DNA of 64,000 bases from Cercospora beticola (taxonomy: Eukaryota > Ascomycota > Dothideomycetes > Mycosphaerellales > Mycosphaerellaceae). Positions 1 to 11,078 of this stretch are shown piece after piece. Under the pieces are notes generated by a model. The model ran no database searches. It saw nothing but the letters and a program-made list of their open reading frames with translations, and was not told where the DNA came from. Numbering within the stretch: position 1 is the first letter of the stretch; each line of letters begins with the position of its first letter. The DNA lies in contig NC_088935.1 in NCBI RefSeq assembly GCF_033473495.1, forward strand, positions 1 to 64,000. The letters are read 5' to 3'. Made by a program: the position numbers and the translations under genes.

Positions 1-205
1 ACCCTAACCCTAACCCTAACCCTAACCCTAACCCTAACCCTAACCCTAACCCTAACCCTAACCCTAACCCTAACCCTAACCCTAACCCTAACCCTAACCC
101 TAACCCTAACCCTAACCCTAACCCTAACCCTAACCCTAACCCTAACCCTAACCCTAACCCTAACCCTAACCCTAACCCTAACCCTAACCCTAACCCTAAC
201 CCTAA
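1..205. repeat. Telomere repeat tract (CCCTAA)n, left chromosome end
   Basis: About 34 perfect CCCTAA units start at base 1 and end near 205, where one degenerate unit (AAACCCAAAGG) leads into unique sequence. The C-rich strand reads 5' to 3' into the chromosome, so this is a left telomere. The TTAGGG-type repeat is usual in filamentous ascomycetes. No subtelomeric satellite follows. Confidence 0.98.
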
Positions 206-941
206 ACCCAAAGGTGCATTCGATGACTCTTGAGAGCAAGGAATGGAGGTTCATCTGAGGAGGGTGTGAAGACCACGATCGGTGGCGTCACCTCTCGCCC
301 GAGCATGTCCGGCCAGGCCAATCGTTCGATTTCTTGATATCTGGCAACAGGATCTTCGACGACTCTTGTATAATGCACTGCGACAGGTATCTGAGAAGGC
401 TCCCAGCCTCTACAAGATCAGTCTTGACGTTACACAGGAGAGCAGACATTGAGAGTCTCACTCCGTGGTACGGCACGGATGCCGGTACCAATTCCCGCGG
501 CTATGGGGTAATTTTACTCGATGGGCGTACCAAGGTGCGTCTGCTGTAGCACTTGGCGGCAAGCGCGGCTGGTGGACCATCTCGAACTATCTTGGCCATC
601 GCCCACCACGTTTTTGATAGGACAAAAAGGATGAGATGAGGACTTAGGAACTGTATAGAGAGCGCCTCCATTGGGTACATGCAGTCGACGAGGTGTCGGA
701 TTTGGCATACCGCGTCCAATTCTTGATGTGTCGTAGCACACAAGTCTCGTAGCACTGTCTGTGGCTGTTGCAAGTGTGGAACTGAGCTCGCCCCACCGTC
801 ACTTGCGGGATGAGGATCGCCGCGATTCATGAGAACTGCATCGTCCATATAGTGACAGTGAAGAGCAGCAATTGAACTCGCAACATCAGCATTTAACGTC
901 TGTCGATATCTCAATTGACCTTCGAGCATCTTGCAAAGGCC
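206..941. other. Telomere-proximal spacer
   Basis: About 740 bp of unique sequence between the telomere tract and the first gene. Several short overlapping ORFs occur on both strands, but none has a recognisable domain. I see no tandem satellite and no RecQ-helicase fragment. It must contain the promoter of the MFS gene that follows. Confidence 0.6.
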
Positions 942-2433
942 ATGGACTCGGGGCGCGAATCCAAGGCGATGAGCAGGAAGAGCGGCCTCAGCTCTTCAAC
1001 GAAGCTGGTCGGGCTCACCGCCTTTGTTGCGACCTTCATCGACGGCTCTTTGTATGGAGTGGTGAGTGACTGCTGCCACGACAGCCCGTCAGCAACACAT
1101 GCTGACCGTCGTGCGCTCGCAGCTGGTGCCAATTCTTCCATATTCTCTCGTTGAGAGACTGGATGTCGCACCCGAAGATGGTAGGCAGGATCTTCCGACT
1201 TCTCTCACTCCCGAAGAGATCGTGCATGACGCTGACGAAGATGAGACAGTTCAATTCTGGCTGTCCAGTATGCTGGTCGCCTTCGGGCTTGCCAACGCCA
1301 TCAGTTCACCATTCATTGGTTGGACATGCGCAAGCATATGCACGATGAGAACCATGTACCTGATAGCTCAGAGCACAGCTCTGCTGGCCACGCTGCTCAT
1401 GTGCTTTGGCGGCAGCATATGGATCCTCATAGTCGCAAGATGTCTGCAGGGAGTGACAGCTTGTGCGATCTATGTCAGCAGCATAGGCATGATACATGAG
1501 ATGGTGCCATCTGGCCTTCGAGGAGCCTGGATCGGCTTTGCTCTTAGTGGACTGAGTGCTAGTCTGGTTGGCTCGCCATTTCTTGGCGGTCTCCTCTACG
1601 ACCATGGAGGATACAATGTCGTCTTCTATGCCATATCAGGTTTGATCGGCGTTGCAATTGGACTACGGCTGAGCATAGCCGATGCTCCGCTGAGGAATAC
1701 TGCACCGTCCTCAGACATATCCGAGGAGTCGCCGCTTCTGCCGGCTACAACTGTCCAAAGCAGCGGCGCAGGCAGTGGAATAGGGTTGGAGTTGCGCCGG
1801 ATGCGGCTTGTTCTAGCATCTCGACGCCTCCGGGCTGCGCTTCTTGGCGGGTTCATCCATACCACGGCCATCACTGGATTTGACGCTGTTCTTCCACTCA
1901 TGGTGCAGCGTACTTTTTCTTGGGGGTCGACACTGGCTGGGACTGCATTCCTCGTACTGGCCTTGCCGAGCTTACTCAGCACGTTTGCCGGACTCCTATC
2001 GAGCAAGTTTGGAGCTCGAAATACTGCCGCTTGTGGATTCTTCCTTACCATATGTGGAATATGGCCAATGGCCTTGATACGCCACAACCAAACTGTCGAT
2101 CACATTCTTTTGTATATCTTGCTTGCCACAACCGGACTAGGCCTGACCTTGGTGCTTGCTCCATTGGCCACGGACGTTTCGGATGTAGCAGATGAGTTGC
2201 GTGGTACGCATCCCGATCTCTTCGACCGCGGAGCTTTTGCTCGAACTTACTCCACCTTCAATATCGGCATCAGTCTGGCCACTGCCCTTGGTCCTGCATT
2301 GTTGGGTTCTCTGTACCATGTTAGCACATGGGCGGTGACGGTCACCGTCTTGACAGCCATCTGCGCTGTCGCTGGCATTGTTGTGTTTTCATTTACTGGC
2401 GGGCGTGACCAACAGGACGAAGATACTGAATGA
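942..2433 (+). CDS. MFS transporter, DHA1 (drug:H+ antiporter) type
   Basis: Exons 942-1061 and 1123-2433 give 476 residues; the 61-nt intron has a GTGAGT donor and CAG acceptor. Splicing joins the first membrane segment (FIDGSLYGV) to the following LVPILPYSL stretch. The ATG at 942 is preferred because an upstream in-frame codon at 915 is TTG. The protein shows about 12 hydrophobic segments, a motif C-like stretch (GSPFLGGLLYDHGG, about residue 200) typical of antiporters, and a polar central loop containing the DISEESPLL sequence. Family members export small molecules at the plasma membrane. As the outermost gene of the cluster it is a plausible exporter of the product or a self-protection pump. 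The gene order is ordinary for such clusters; only its distance from the telomere is unusual. Confidence 0.88.
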
Positions 2434-2463
2434 GTATCGGAGTCGATAAGCACAGCGCGTGCA

Positions 2464-3518
2464 TCATAGTTTTCCATATTTAACCAGATAGCCTCCGTCC
2501 ACGGCGACGATTTGTCCGTTTATATACTCATTTGTTACCGCGAAGAGGATTGCCCCTGCGAAGTCCACATCGTTGCCTGGTCTTCCAGCCGAAATCTCGC
2601 TGCATGTTCCTGGCGGCAGAACAGACTTCTGACTTTGATCGCTGCTGCCCGTGGTGATCTCACTCGGAAAAAGTCCAGGCGCAATGGAGTTGACTCTGAT
2701 GGAAAGGCGGCAATTAGCAATCTCCACCGCCAGCATCTTGGTCAAGTGAATCGTTGCAGCCTTGGCCGAGTTCGAAGCAAATCGGCTGAGCGACTCCTTG
2801 ATGAGGCCGTTGATCGAGGATATATTTATGACAGTGCTTGTCCAGCCGGGCCGGCGGGCGCTGGCACGCTGTAGCAGCGGGAGGAAAGCTGTCGTTACGA
2901 AATAGACCGCAGCCACATTTGTTCGATACACATCATTCCAGTTTTCAAAGGTGGCATTCTCCACGTCGAACAAGTTTTGTCTCACTTCTACTGCGCTGGA
3001 ACCCTCGGGACACTGTCGATTGCTGTATATTCCCGCATTGTTGATGACGATATCGACGTGACTCTCTCGTTTCTCCAGTTCTTGGACGAGGCGCCTTTGG
3101 AAAGTCAGTCATGCTCATGCCACCGATTTCACCTGGAGAGCATTCCATACGCAATCTCGTCTTTGCGCGAAATGTCGGCGACCAACGGTATGATTGAGCC
3201 TTTGATGCCTTGGCCGTGTACTTGCACGACACGTTCCAACTTCGCAGCAGTGCGACCTACAATGTACACCCTGCAGCCGTTGACAGCACTGCAAGTTTCT
3301 GTAAGTCAATGTCGTGCATGGTAGAAAGTAAGGCGTTCGTGGCACTGACAGCGCTTGTGCTGCCATCAGCCCGAGGCCAGAGCCGCCGCCTGTGATCACA
3401 GCAACCTATTGCAAGTCATCAACGCAATGCAGGGTGGCGGTTTTCCGGAATGTACACCTACTCTTCCTTCTACATTGAAGATTCTATGCAGATCGAACTC
3501 ATGATTGTTTGTCGACAT
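2464..3518 (-). CDS. Classical SDR family protein lacking the catalytic tyrosine
   Basis: Four exons (3518-3462, 3405-3350, 3288-3151, 3094-2464) give 293 residues; the introns are 46-61 nt. The Rossmann motif TGGGSGLGL lies near residue 25 and the NNAG motif near 100. The sequence after ISSINGLIKES should carry Tyr-x-x-x-Lys. It reads SNSAK, so serine replaces the catalytic tyrosine while the lysine is kept; the codons there are TCG AAC TCG GCC AAG. Most SDRs reduce carbonyls with NAD(P)H and need that tyrosine, so this may be a pseudoenzyme, a binding partner or an altered enzyme. The closest relative in the window is the intact SDR at 12,783, with which it shares a PLVADIS stretch. An alternative donor for intron 3 (38 nt instead of 56 nt) also keeps the frame. 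It converges closely (30 bp) with the MFS gene. Confidence 0.85.
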
Positions 3519-4645
3519 GATGGGGAGAGGGGTTGGGGCTCCAGCGGTGCTTGTGAGGGAATGCTTTGAGCCACAACGTTCCACGTTCACAAAACCTTTT
3601 TGCAATCTCGTTCACGATTACTCTGAAGAAGTTTTGCACATGTATTCTTCTTACCACCAGGTCATACGTTATACCTAGCGCTCTTGCTCCTCTCCATTGG
3701 CAAAAGTCCTTGCGACCCAGACGTTCTGGAAGCGATCCACCATCGAAGCTGTCTATTGCGTTGGGCATGATTGCAGCCACCGTTTGCGTGTCCTTTCCGT
3801 TCACGGGAACATGCCCGACTGTACGGGTTTGCAGATGCTGGCCCACTCACTACATTTTCCTGCCTGCCGGCAAGCACAGAAATGTTGAGCTGCGACAGAG
3901 GTGGACGGAAACGTTGTTCCGCGCGCATGCCTCGTAGAAAGCATGTGACTTGGGATTATTCTTCGCTGCCTTGCACCATCGTATCCACAATTCTTTTGAG
4001 CCTGGAGAGATTCATGACTCCAATGCAGGATTGACCCACTGTATTTGGCAAGCAGCGGGCTCGTTCATCATAGCACGCAGATCATGTAGATCTATGCAAG
4101 CTTCCCGGATTGTAACAATCCTTCCCAGCACATCGGATCACAACAGCTTGAGCTCCCCTTGCTGCAGCATGCAGGACGAGAACGCCTGCAGCATTCGTGC
4201 ACGAGCTCCGGAACTCCGCTCGTGTGCCGAAGATCTGCGAACCTCTGATCAACATCGGGCATATAGTGCAGCGTCAACAGGACTGCGAGGCGAGGATGGA
4301 ACCTCACGTATACGCATGCATCACATGAACATGATGCGCGTCGTCGGTCTTTCCGGCTTGGTCGTGTCTGTCTGTGGGTCCATGGATTGAACAGCTCTTG
4401 CTGCATGCGGTGAATGCACTCCGTAGTGGCACTGCAAGAATACGAGACCCACAGACAATGGACTGACGCCAGCGGCAGCTTACTGGGAAGCCTGTGATGC
4501 CATAACGGACACCGCCGTGACACATGGAATGATCTGGGACACCCAGTTGTGCGCACCTAGGTCGATACAACATTTAGTATGGTTCTCGAGACTAGCTTGG
4601 CTGAATGAGTTGTCCATCAGTCCACTCCCTATGTCTATGCTACGC
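3519..4645. other. Intergenic: SDR promoter and NRPS-like 3' region
   Basis: About 1.1 kb between two minus-strand genes. It must hold the SDR promoter next to 3518 and the terminator of the NRPS-like gene next to 4646. The ORFs here (for example minus-strand 3499-3846) have no domain I recognise. I see no clear repeat. Confidence 0.5.
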
Positions 4646-7600
4646 TCATAACTTCGCCCGGTGGGATGGCGTCGATGGCAAGAATGCAAGCTCGTCTCGG
4701 AGGTAGCGCAGATTGCTCTTGATGGCTTGCGTGATATGTGGTTTCCTTGCCGTCATGAGCTTTGTTGGTGCTTTCAACATGGTAGCAGAAATACATCCTG
4801 TCCCTGGCCTCAGTATGTCTTGCAATGCCCACAGGCAATGCTCTGTGCCACGCTTTTCGACGTCGCTCGCCAGCAGCTTCCACCATCTGTCATCGTTCAC
4901 TGCCACCATAATGTGTCCAGTCTCCTGTATCACAGAACTCCAGAAGTCTCGCATCCAAAGTCCATCCAAGACTTTTATCACCACAAGCTCTGTCGCGTCC
5001 ATCAGGCTAGCCTGACAAACTGTGTGTGCCACTGTGCGGACATCTGCAACGAAGAGCCAATTCTTCAGTTCTCCACGACTATACGTTCCCAGCTGTATTG
5101 CTGCCTTGGTGAGCCTCCATAGATAATCGTCAGGGTTCGCTATGCCCCGTTGTACATCTCCAATGACAAAGCTGGGCTTCACCACATGAATCGAGTGGCC
5201 TCTGCTGCTGCTAGCGCGTGCGAAACGCCGGACCAGAATCTCAGAAACAACCTTGCTCTGCGAATAGCCCGTTGCATGAGCACAACTCTTAATCATGTCT
5301 TGCTCATCTTCATCCTCGAGTTGGAGAGCCTGGCCACCTGAAACGTAGACGAATCGTAGTCCACCAGGACGCCTTGCGATGGCTTCAAGCAGCTGTAGTG
5401 TCGACATTGTGTTCACAGATCTTAGGCTTTCGTAGGCAAGATTCCAGTCTACCTTTGCACCATTGTGCATGATAGTATCCAGGTTCTCTCCCATGTTGGA
5501 GCTGTCAGTGATATGCTTCCAATGGAGGTCACTTAGACCCAGGTTTGGCCGAGCGAGATCTCCTGGCCATACTTCTAAACGATTGGAGTAGGTGCTTGAC
5601 CACCAATTTGCCTTCTTCGCTGCTGTCATGACTCGTTCGAGGCCAGCCTTGACATCCGGTGCACGAACGTGGATGAAGACCTTGCGAACTTTGCTCATAC
5701 AAAGTAGCTGCCGCAGTATTTCGATGCCTAGGAAGCCTGTTGCTCCGGTCAAGAGCACGTGTGACATTGGTGATTTGGTCACTGGTCTTCTTCCGTTGAG
5801 AGGCTCCTTCAGCTCGAATCCTCGTGCCAATGTTGAGATCTCGTCTTGGAAGCAGGTTGAGCTGCTGCTGGCTGCTGCCTTTACGTCCTTAGCCTGGAGT
5901 GCAGCTATCCTTCGATCGAGTCCGACGATGGTTAGATCTGGTTGAATGAGTTCGTCCACCAACACTTGCACGCCATAATTCTGCTTGACCGCTTTCGAAA
6001 TAGTGACCGCTTGCACGGAGTCGATGCCTGCATTAGCCAAACAAAAGTCTCGACCGATAAGAGCATCATACTTTTGTTTGTCACCATTGCTCAATATCTT
6101 GCTGACGATAGAGTTCAACTCCAAAGGCGTAGTGCAGCTGTCTGGCAGGAGCGGAGAAGAGATGTCTTGGCCAGAGTCCGTGATCGAGAGACCAAGCACC
6201 CAGTCATTGATCTTTTTGCGGTCTATCTTTTTGGAGTCAGTTAGAGGAAGGCGATTGACTACAAGCCATTCCGATGGTACCATGTATGGTGGTAATTGTT
6301 GCAAGAGAAGTTGCTCCAACGAAGCTGACGAGAATCCGCGCTGTGAAAGATCTCGAGGAGACACAGGAAGCAGAGGAGTAGCTGAGTCGAGAGCAACTCG
6401 GAGTTGTACGACTGCCACAAGTTTTTTAGCATGCACGCCCGATTGCGGGAACACAATCAAGCATTTCTCTACGAGAGCATGCTGTGAAAGGCGGTGCTCA
6501 ATCTCTGTGAGCTCGATGCTCTGACCTCGGACTTTGACTCTAATGGACCAAATCAGCACCAACTGCTACTATTCATTTCTTGATGATCACTTACCGTGTG
6601 TCTCGGCGACCAATGAACTCAATTTCACCATGCGGGGTATATCGAACAAGATCGCCAGTTCGGTAGAATCGCCTCTGAGGCCCTGGTAGCTCTGCATGAG
6701 ACTTCCAGTCGTTATGGTGGAAGAATGCCGCAGCCGTCTTTTGTGGATCTTTGAGATACCCTCGTGCTAGCGCTGGGCCCTCAACAACTAGCTCACCTAT
6801 GGCTCCGATAGGTGCAAGTCGGCTTGAACTCTCAGAAGCGGCGATCCAACATCGTGCACTAGCCAGCGGACGGCCAACGATCTGGGGCTCGTCTTGCATA
6901 TTGCAGTACATCTTTGCCAGACAGCCTCCGGCCTCTGCGGGCCCGTAGCAGTTGATCACCCGATGCACTCTTCCAACGAAATGTGCGACATGTACACGCT
7001 CGACTGCTTCTCCAGCCAAGACCAGCGTCTCCAATGATGGCACTTCTTTGGGATCGGGAATACTAGCCAGCGCAAAAGAGGGCGTCAGATCAACCCAATT
7101 GACTCGGAAGTCTTGGATGACTTTAGTGAGATCATTCTTGCGGTCTTGCTCCGACGGGATGCAGATGCATCCGCCGTGATGGAGTGTAGCAAACATATCC
7201 ACAGTGCTGACATCGAACGTGTATGCGGCGAAGCTCAGCACCCTCGATCTGCTGCTGAGGTGAAGCGCTTCTCCATATGCTTCATTCAGGGTACAGACGG
7301 CAGAGTGCTCTACGACGATGCATTTCGGTTGGCCAGTGGTTCCGGATGTCAGGAGGATGAATGCACTTGTGTTGGGGTATATTACTGGCAGTGGGTTCGA
7401 TGCAATACTTTCTTCTGGCAGGCTGTCCAGAAATGTGTCATCAATCTGCAGGACTCTTGGTCCCAAGAATCGAAATGACGGCGCTGTGAGTTTCGACGCG
7501 AGTATGATGCGGGACTCTGTGCGATCGATGATAGAGCGGAGCCGTTGCTCAGGATGATTGAAGTCGAGCGGAATGAAAGCACCACCAGCCTTGAGAATAG

Positions 7601-8607
7601 CAAGCGTGGCAATGACTGCAAACTTTGACTTTTCAAATCCATATGGGACAATGACTTCTCGTGTGACTCCGAGTTGAACAAGTAATTGAGCAAGTTTCGT
7701 GGACAAATGATCGAGCATCGCATATGTCATATTTCCATCCCAGGCACAGATTGCAGGCTCCTTTGGTCTTCTCTGCGCATGCATAGCGAAGATCCCTGGA
7801 ATCGTTGTAAACATCTCCTTTGGAGCTTCCTTGTTCCAGTGATAAATCTGACTTAGATCATATGCTGTCAACGGCTCAAGGCTCCCAACTGACCGCGCAA
7901 TAGCTTGGGAGGAAATAGCGTAGAGAATGTGTTGATAGGACTGCAGCAGATTTTGAAGTATCTTCACCGAATGGTGCGGTCCTTGGAGCTCGATCGTTGG
8001 ACTCGAAAATTGGGAGCTTGGGGTGACAATCAGACAAAACTCAATCTGCACAGAAGTCAGATTTCCACGGCAGTATTGCATTGCGAAAATTGGTTCCCTT
8101 GTTGCTCACCTGTTCTCTGCCGTGCACACCAAGCCACATTTCTGAGTTCACCGGAACTCTGCTGACGACGTCTCGGCTCTGGAACAAAATCATGGTGTTG
8201 TAGTGCACCAAATGCTCCGCGTCGAACGGCGTCCCTGTGGATTTGTTGGATATAAGCTCAAACACATGTCGAAGGGAGCCTTGGCTTGGAATCTCGAGAC
8301 TATAGGTGGTGATTTCTGGTTGTCCGTTCGTCCCATGGCCAGCTTGTTTGATCGTTGTCCTGTCCGATCTGGTGTCCTTCACTGATGCGAAAGCGATAAG
8401 GTCGGTGGCAAGATATGATCTCAGAAACAAGGCCCATGCCGTCAATATGAGCTCTGTGGAAGAGATACCATCCCTTGCGTAGCAAGTTATCAATCCACCG
8501 GAAGATTTCGGTCCTCCACGGAAGATCTGATCCTCCGAGGATGAATGGCTCTCATTGCTGCTTGCGATGCTGAATCTACAATCGTTGATCTTCGAGTGTG
8601 CTGCCAT
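4646..8607 (-). CDS. NRPS-like carboxylate reductase (partial C, A, T, R domains)
   Basis: Exons 8607-8110, 8045-6595 and 6539-4646 give 1280 residues; the introns are 64 and 55 nt, GT-AG. Residues 1 to about 220 resemble the end of a condensation domain (ELILTAWALFLRSY near 65) but carry no HHxxxDG motif. The adenylation domain follows, with LLTSGTTGQPK (about 395), NCYGPAEAGG, FYRTGDLVRY and FIGRRDTRVKVRGQ. The carrier domain has the phosphopantetheine serine in NAGIDSVQA (about 825). The C-terminal thioester reductase has TGATGFLG (about 890) and a YSQSK catalytic pair. A-T-R enzymes activate a carboxylic or amino acid, load it on the carrier and release it by NADPH-dependent reduction to an aldehyde or alcohol. 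The substrate is not predictable by eye. The start at 8607 is the first ATG in frame; an ATG-initiated open frame at 8726 could belong to an upstream exon. This is the likely core enzyme of the cluster. Confidence 0.9.
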
Positions 8608-8937
8608 GACGCATGAGCGGCTTTGCGAATGACTGCACACAGAGTCTCGTTGAGGATCTTGTATAGCATGGAGGATTGAAATCGATTTTCACATGTCAGC
8701 CACTTCGGAAGTCTAATACTCTGCATGTTCCACTTCTCGTATGCATCTCAGCTGCCAAAGTGGTTGCTGCACAGCCCGTGCGAGTTCTGAGAATCACGCG
8801 TTGAGCAGAAGCGACCCATGCATGAGCTATGTCGAGCGGCATTAGCGTTGGGTGAGCTTTATGGGTTACGTGCTGCTTGGAAATTCCCTCGCCAGCCTGA
8901 GCTCATAATACTGCCGCTATATAGTTGCAAAAGTTCA
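8608..8937. promoter_or_regulatory. Divergent promoter between NRPS-like and P450 genes
   Basis: About 330 bp separates the minus-strand NRPS-like start from the plus-strand P450 start, so the two genes probably share control sequences. A TATATA box lies at 8918-8923. It is only about 15 nt before the ATG at 8938 but 42 nt before the next in-frame ATG at 8965, which could favour the later start. Confidence 0.5.
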
Positions 8938-10721
8938 ATGGCGACCTCAGCCCAGGCCATAAACATGTCGTCGTTTGTCCTTGAACCAGAACGGTCGTTA
9001 GTACCACTTTTTGCCTTTCTTGCCATTCTGACCTCGGCGGCCATCTTCAGACACATCAATCGATCAAGCTTGAACCAGGTTCCCCACGCCCATTGGAGTT
9101 GCGGCGTATCTTCCGCTTGGGTCTTATGGCAGCGATATAGAGGAAAAGAACTAAAAATTCTGGAAGCAAAGCATCGAAAACTCGGCCCCATCCTGAGAGT
9201 CGGGCCGGCGGATTTGTCTATCAACTCTTACGAGCATGGAGTCAGACCGATATACAATGGAAGCTTTGAGAAGCCAGAATATTTCAGGTTCTACCGCTAC
9301 TACGGACGCAAAACCTCTTTCTCGAGTATGAAAAGACACGATCATTCCATGCGAAGGAAAAGAGTATCCGCTGCGCTGGCCAAGACGGCGTTGTTCACTT
9401 CGGAACCCCTTCGTACAACAGTGGACCAGATTCTCTACCAGAGACTCTTGCCCCTCATCGAAGGACACCAAGGACTTTCACTCGACATTCTACCTTTATG
9501 CTACGCCCTCAGTCTGGATGCGTTGACAAGCACTTTGTTGGGTGCTCCAGCTGGGACGAAGTATTTGCTTGATTTGCCCAGTGTTGGTCTTTGGCTCGAA
9601 AACTATGAACTGATGTACTGTAAGCAGGCGTTCTGGCCACAAGAGCTTCCGGGATGGACAAGAGCCTTGAGAAAAATCGGAGTAGACATGCTACCGAGGT
9701 CGTACTACACATCACGAGAAGCGCTTGAGGAGTGGCTTCTTGAGATCTGCGATCGGGCTGAGCTCGACATTACAGTCATGAACCCAACAGGTCTGTCAAA
9801 AGAGCCAGCTTCGTTGTATCAAGTCTTGAAAGCAGCAGTTGAGATAGACTCGCCACAGATGAGCCGCGAAGAGCAGAGACTGGAAATTGCAAGTGAGCTC
9901 TTCGATCAAATCTGTGAGCAACCCTCAAAACCATCCTACAAACACTTTCTGACCTCTCTCTATCGTAGCTGGCGCTCGAGAAGTTCTAGGTACTTCTTCT
10001 CCATCCAAGAGCGTCGATCCAGAGTACTAACTGCTGGCAGGGCTTGTATTGGCGTACACGATTCTCTACATCTCTCAAAATCCCGATGCACAAGAGAAGC
10101 TGAGGAACGAGGTTTTAGCCTGCATGCCTCGTGCCAAGTCTGAAGATGCGACCTATCATGATGACAGAGGCGGCGATGCAGAGTTGAAAGAAGCACAGTC
10201 GCCAGCTCCAGCATCGTTGGACCGACTCCCGTACCTATCAGCTGTCTTGAAAGAGTCCTTTCGCATGCGGCCGAACAGCACACCCTTGCCACGGGTCACA
10301 CCACAAGATCGTTCTGTGTCTCTCGCTGGATTCGAGATTCCTCCCAGTACGCGAGTCAACGTCTTCCAGTGGTTCATTCATCGGAACCCAGAGACGTTCG
10401 ACTGCGTCGACGAGTGGCACCCTGAGCGCTGGATCAGCGACAGCGGAACACTGAAAGTTGGCTCTGATCAACCTCTCTGGGCGTTCGGAAGTGGCAGCCG
10501 AATGTGTGTCGGCGCGTCGCTCTCGCAGTATTGTACGTATTCATAGAGTTGATGAATCCGTCATTGAAGCAATTGCTAATGCGGCCCTCGTTGTAGTGAT
10601 GAAACACACTCTTGCCGCCATATACTCACGATTTTCTTCGAAGATTGTCGCGAAGAAGCAGAATGTACAAGAACCAGGATCTCTCGAAGATGAAATCATC
10701 GTGGTGTTTGAATCTCTATAG
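8938..10721 (+). CDS. Cytochrome P450 monooxygenase
   Basis: Exons 8938-9913, 9969-9989, 10041-10532 and 10597-10721 give 537 residues. The second exon is only 21 nt; with it the I-helix reads DQISGAREVLGLVLAYT. Skipping it also keeps the frame but deletes the helix core. A hydrophobic N-terminal anchor (LVPLFAFLAILTSAAIF) indicates an ER-membrane enzyme. The K-helix ExxR appears as KESFRM, followed by PERW and the haem-binding FGSGSRMCVG with its cysteine ligand. The classic AGxDT proton-relay threonine is not evident; the equivalent positions read AREVLG. P450s usually hydroxylate, epoxidise or couple intermediates in such clusters. Alternative starts are 8818 and 8965; I chose 8938 because it keeps the whole anchor with little extra sequence. 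Confidence 0.9.
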
Positions 10722-11078
10722 CAAGATATCAGGAAGCTGTCCTCTTATGTACTGCTCGGGCTTATCTTCGCGTCTGGCACGTCTCATACTCCAGCCATGC
10801 AAGCGATCAAGCAGGCAAAGCAGTGGCGGTCATCTCCTTCCAATCGAAGCTACAGCTTGAGCTCTACTCGTCACGGGATGATGGTGACCGGTGATAGCTC
10901 AGGTGCGGCTCATTTGTTCCAATTGGCGCGTCTTCCCGCTCCGCATGACATTGGTGAGTCTTAAGGCAACAGTGGCCAGGACCTCCCAAACTATTCATTC
11001 GTCTTCTTGTTATACACTTACTCTTGATCGCAACTCCCTCGTCCTCGCGGAGTGAGAGCTCGTTATCTGCCGCCTACG
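10722..11078. other. Intergenic: promoter of first Sur2-like gene
   Basis: About 360 bp between two plus-strand genes. A reading frame continuing past the P450 stop (10612-10860) has no domain content. It presumably contains the P450 terminator and the promoter of the gene at 11,079. Confidence 0.5.

Noticed and set aside
2464..3518. Frameshift or pseudogene status for the first SDR because its pieces are in different frames
   Set aside because: Three standard introns reconnect the frames into a complete 293-residue SDR; only the catalytic residue is unusual.
3499..3846. Minus-strand frame of 115 codons upstream of the first SDR
   Set aside because: It overlaps the SDR start region in another frame, and no domain is recognisable.
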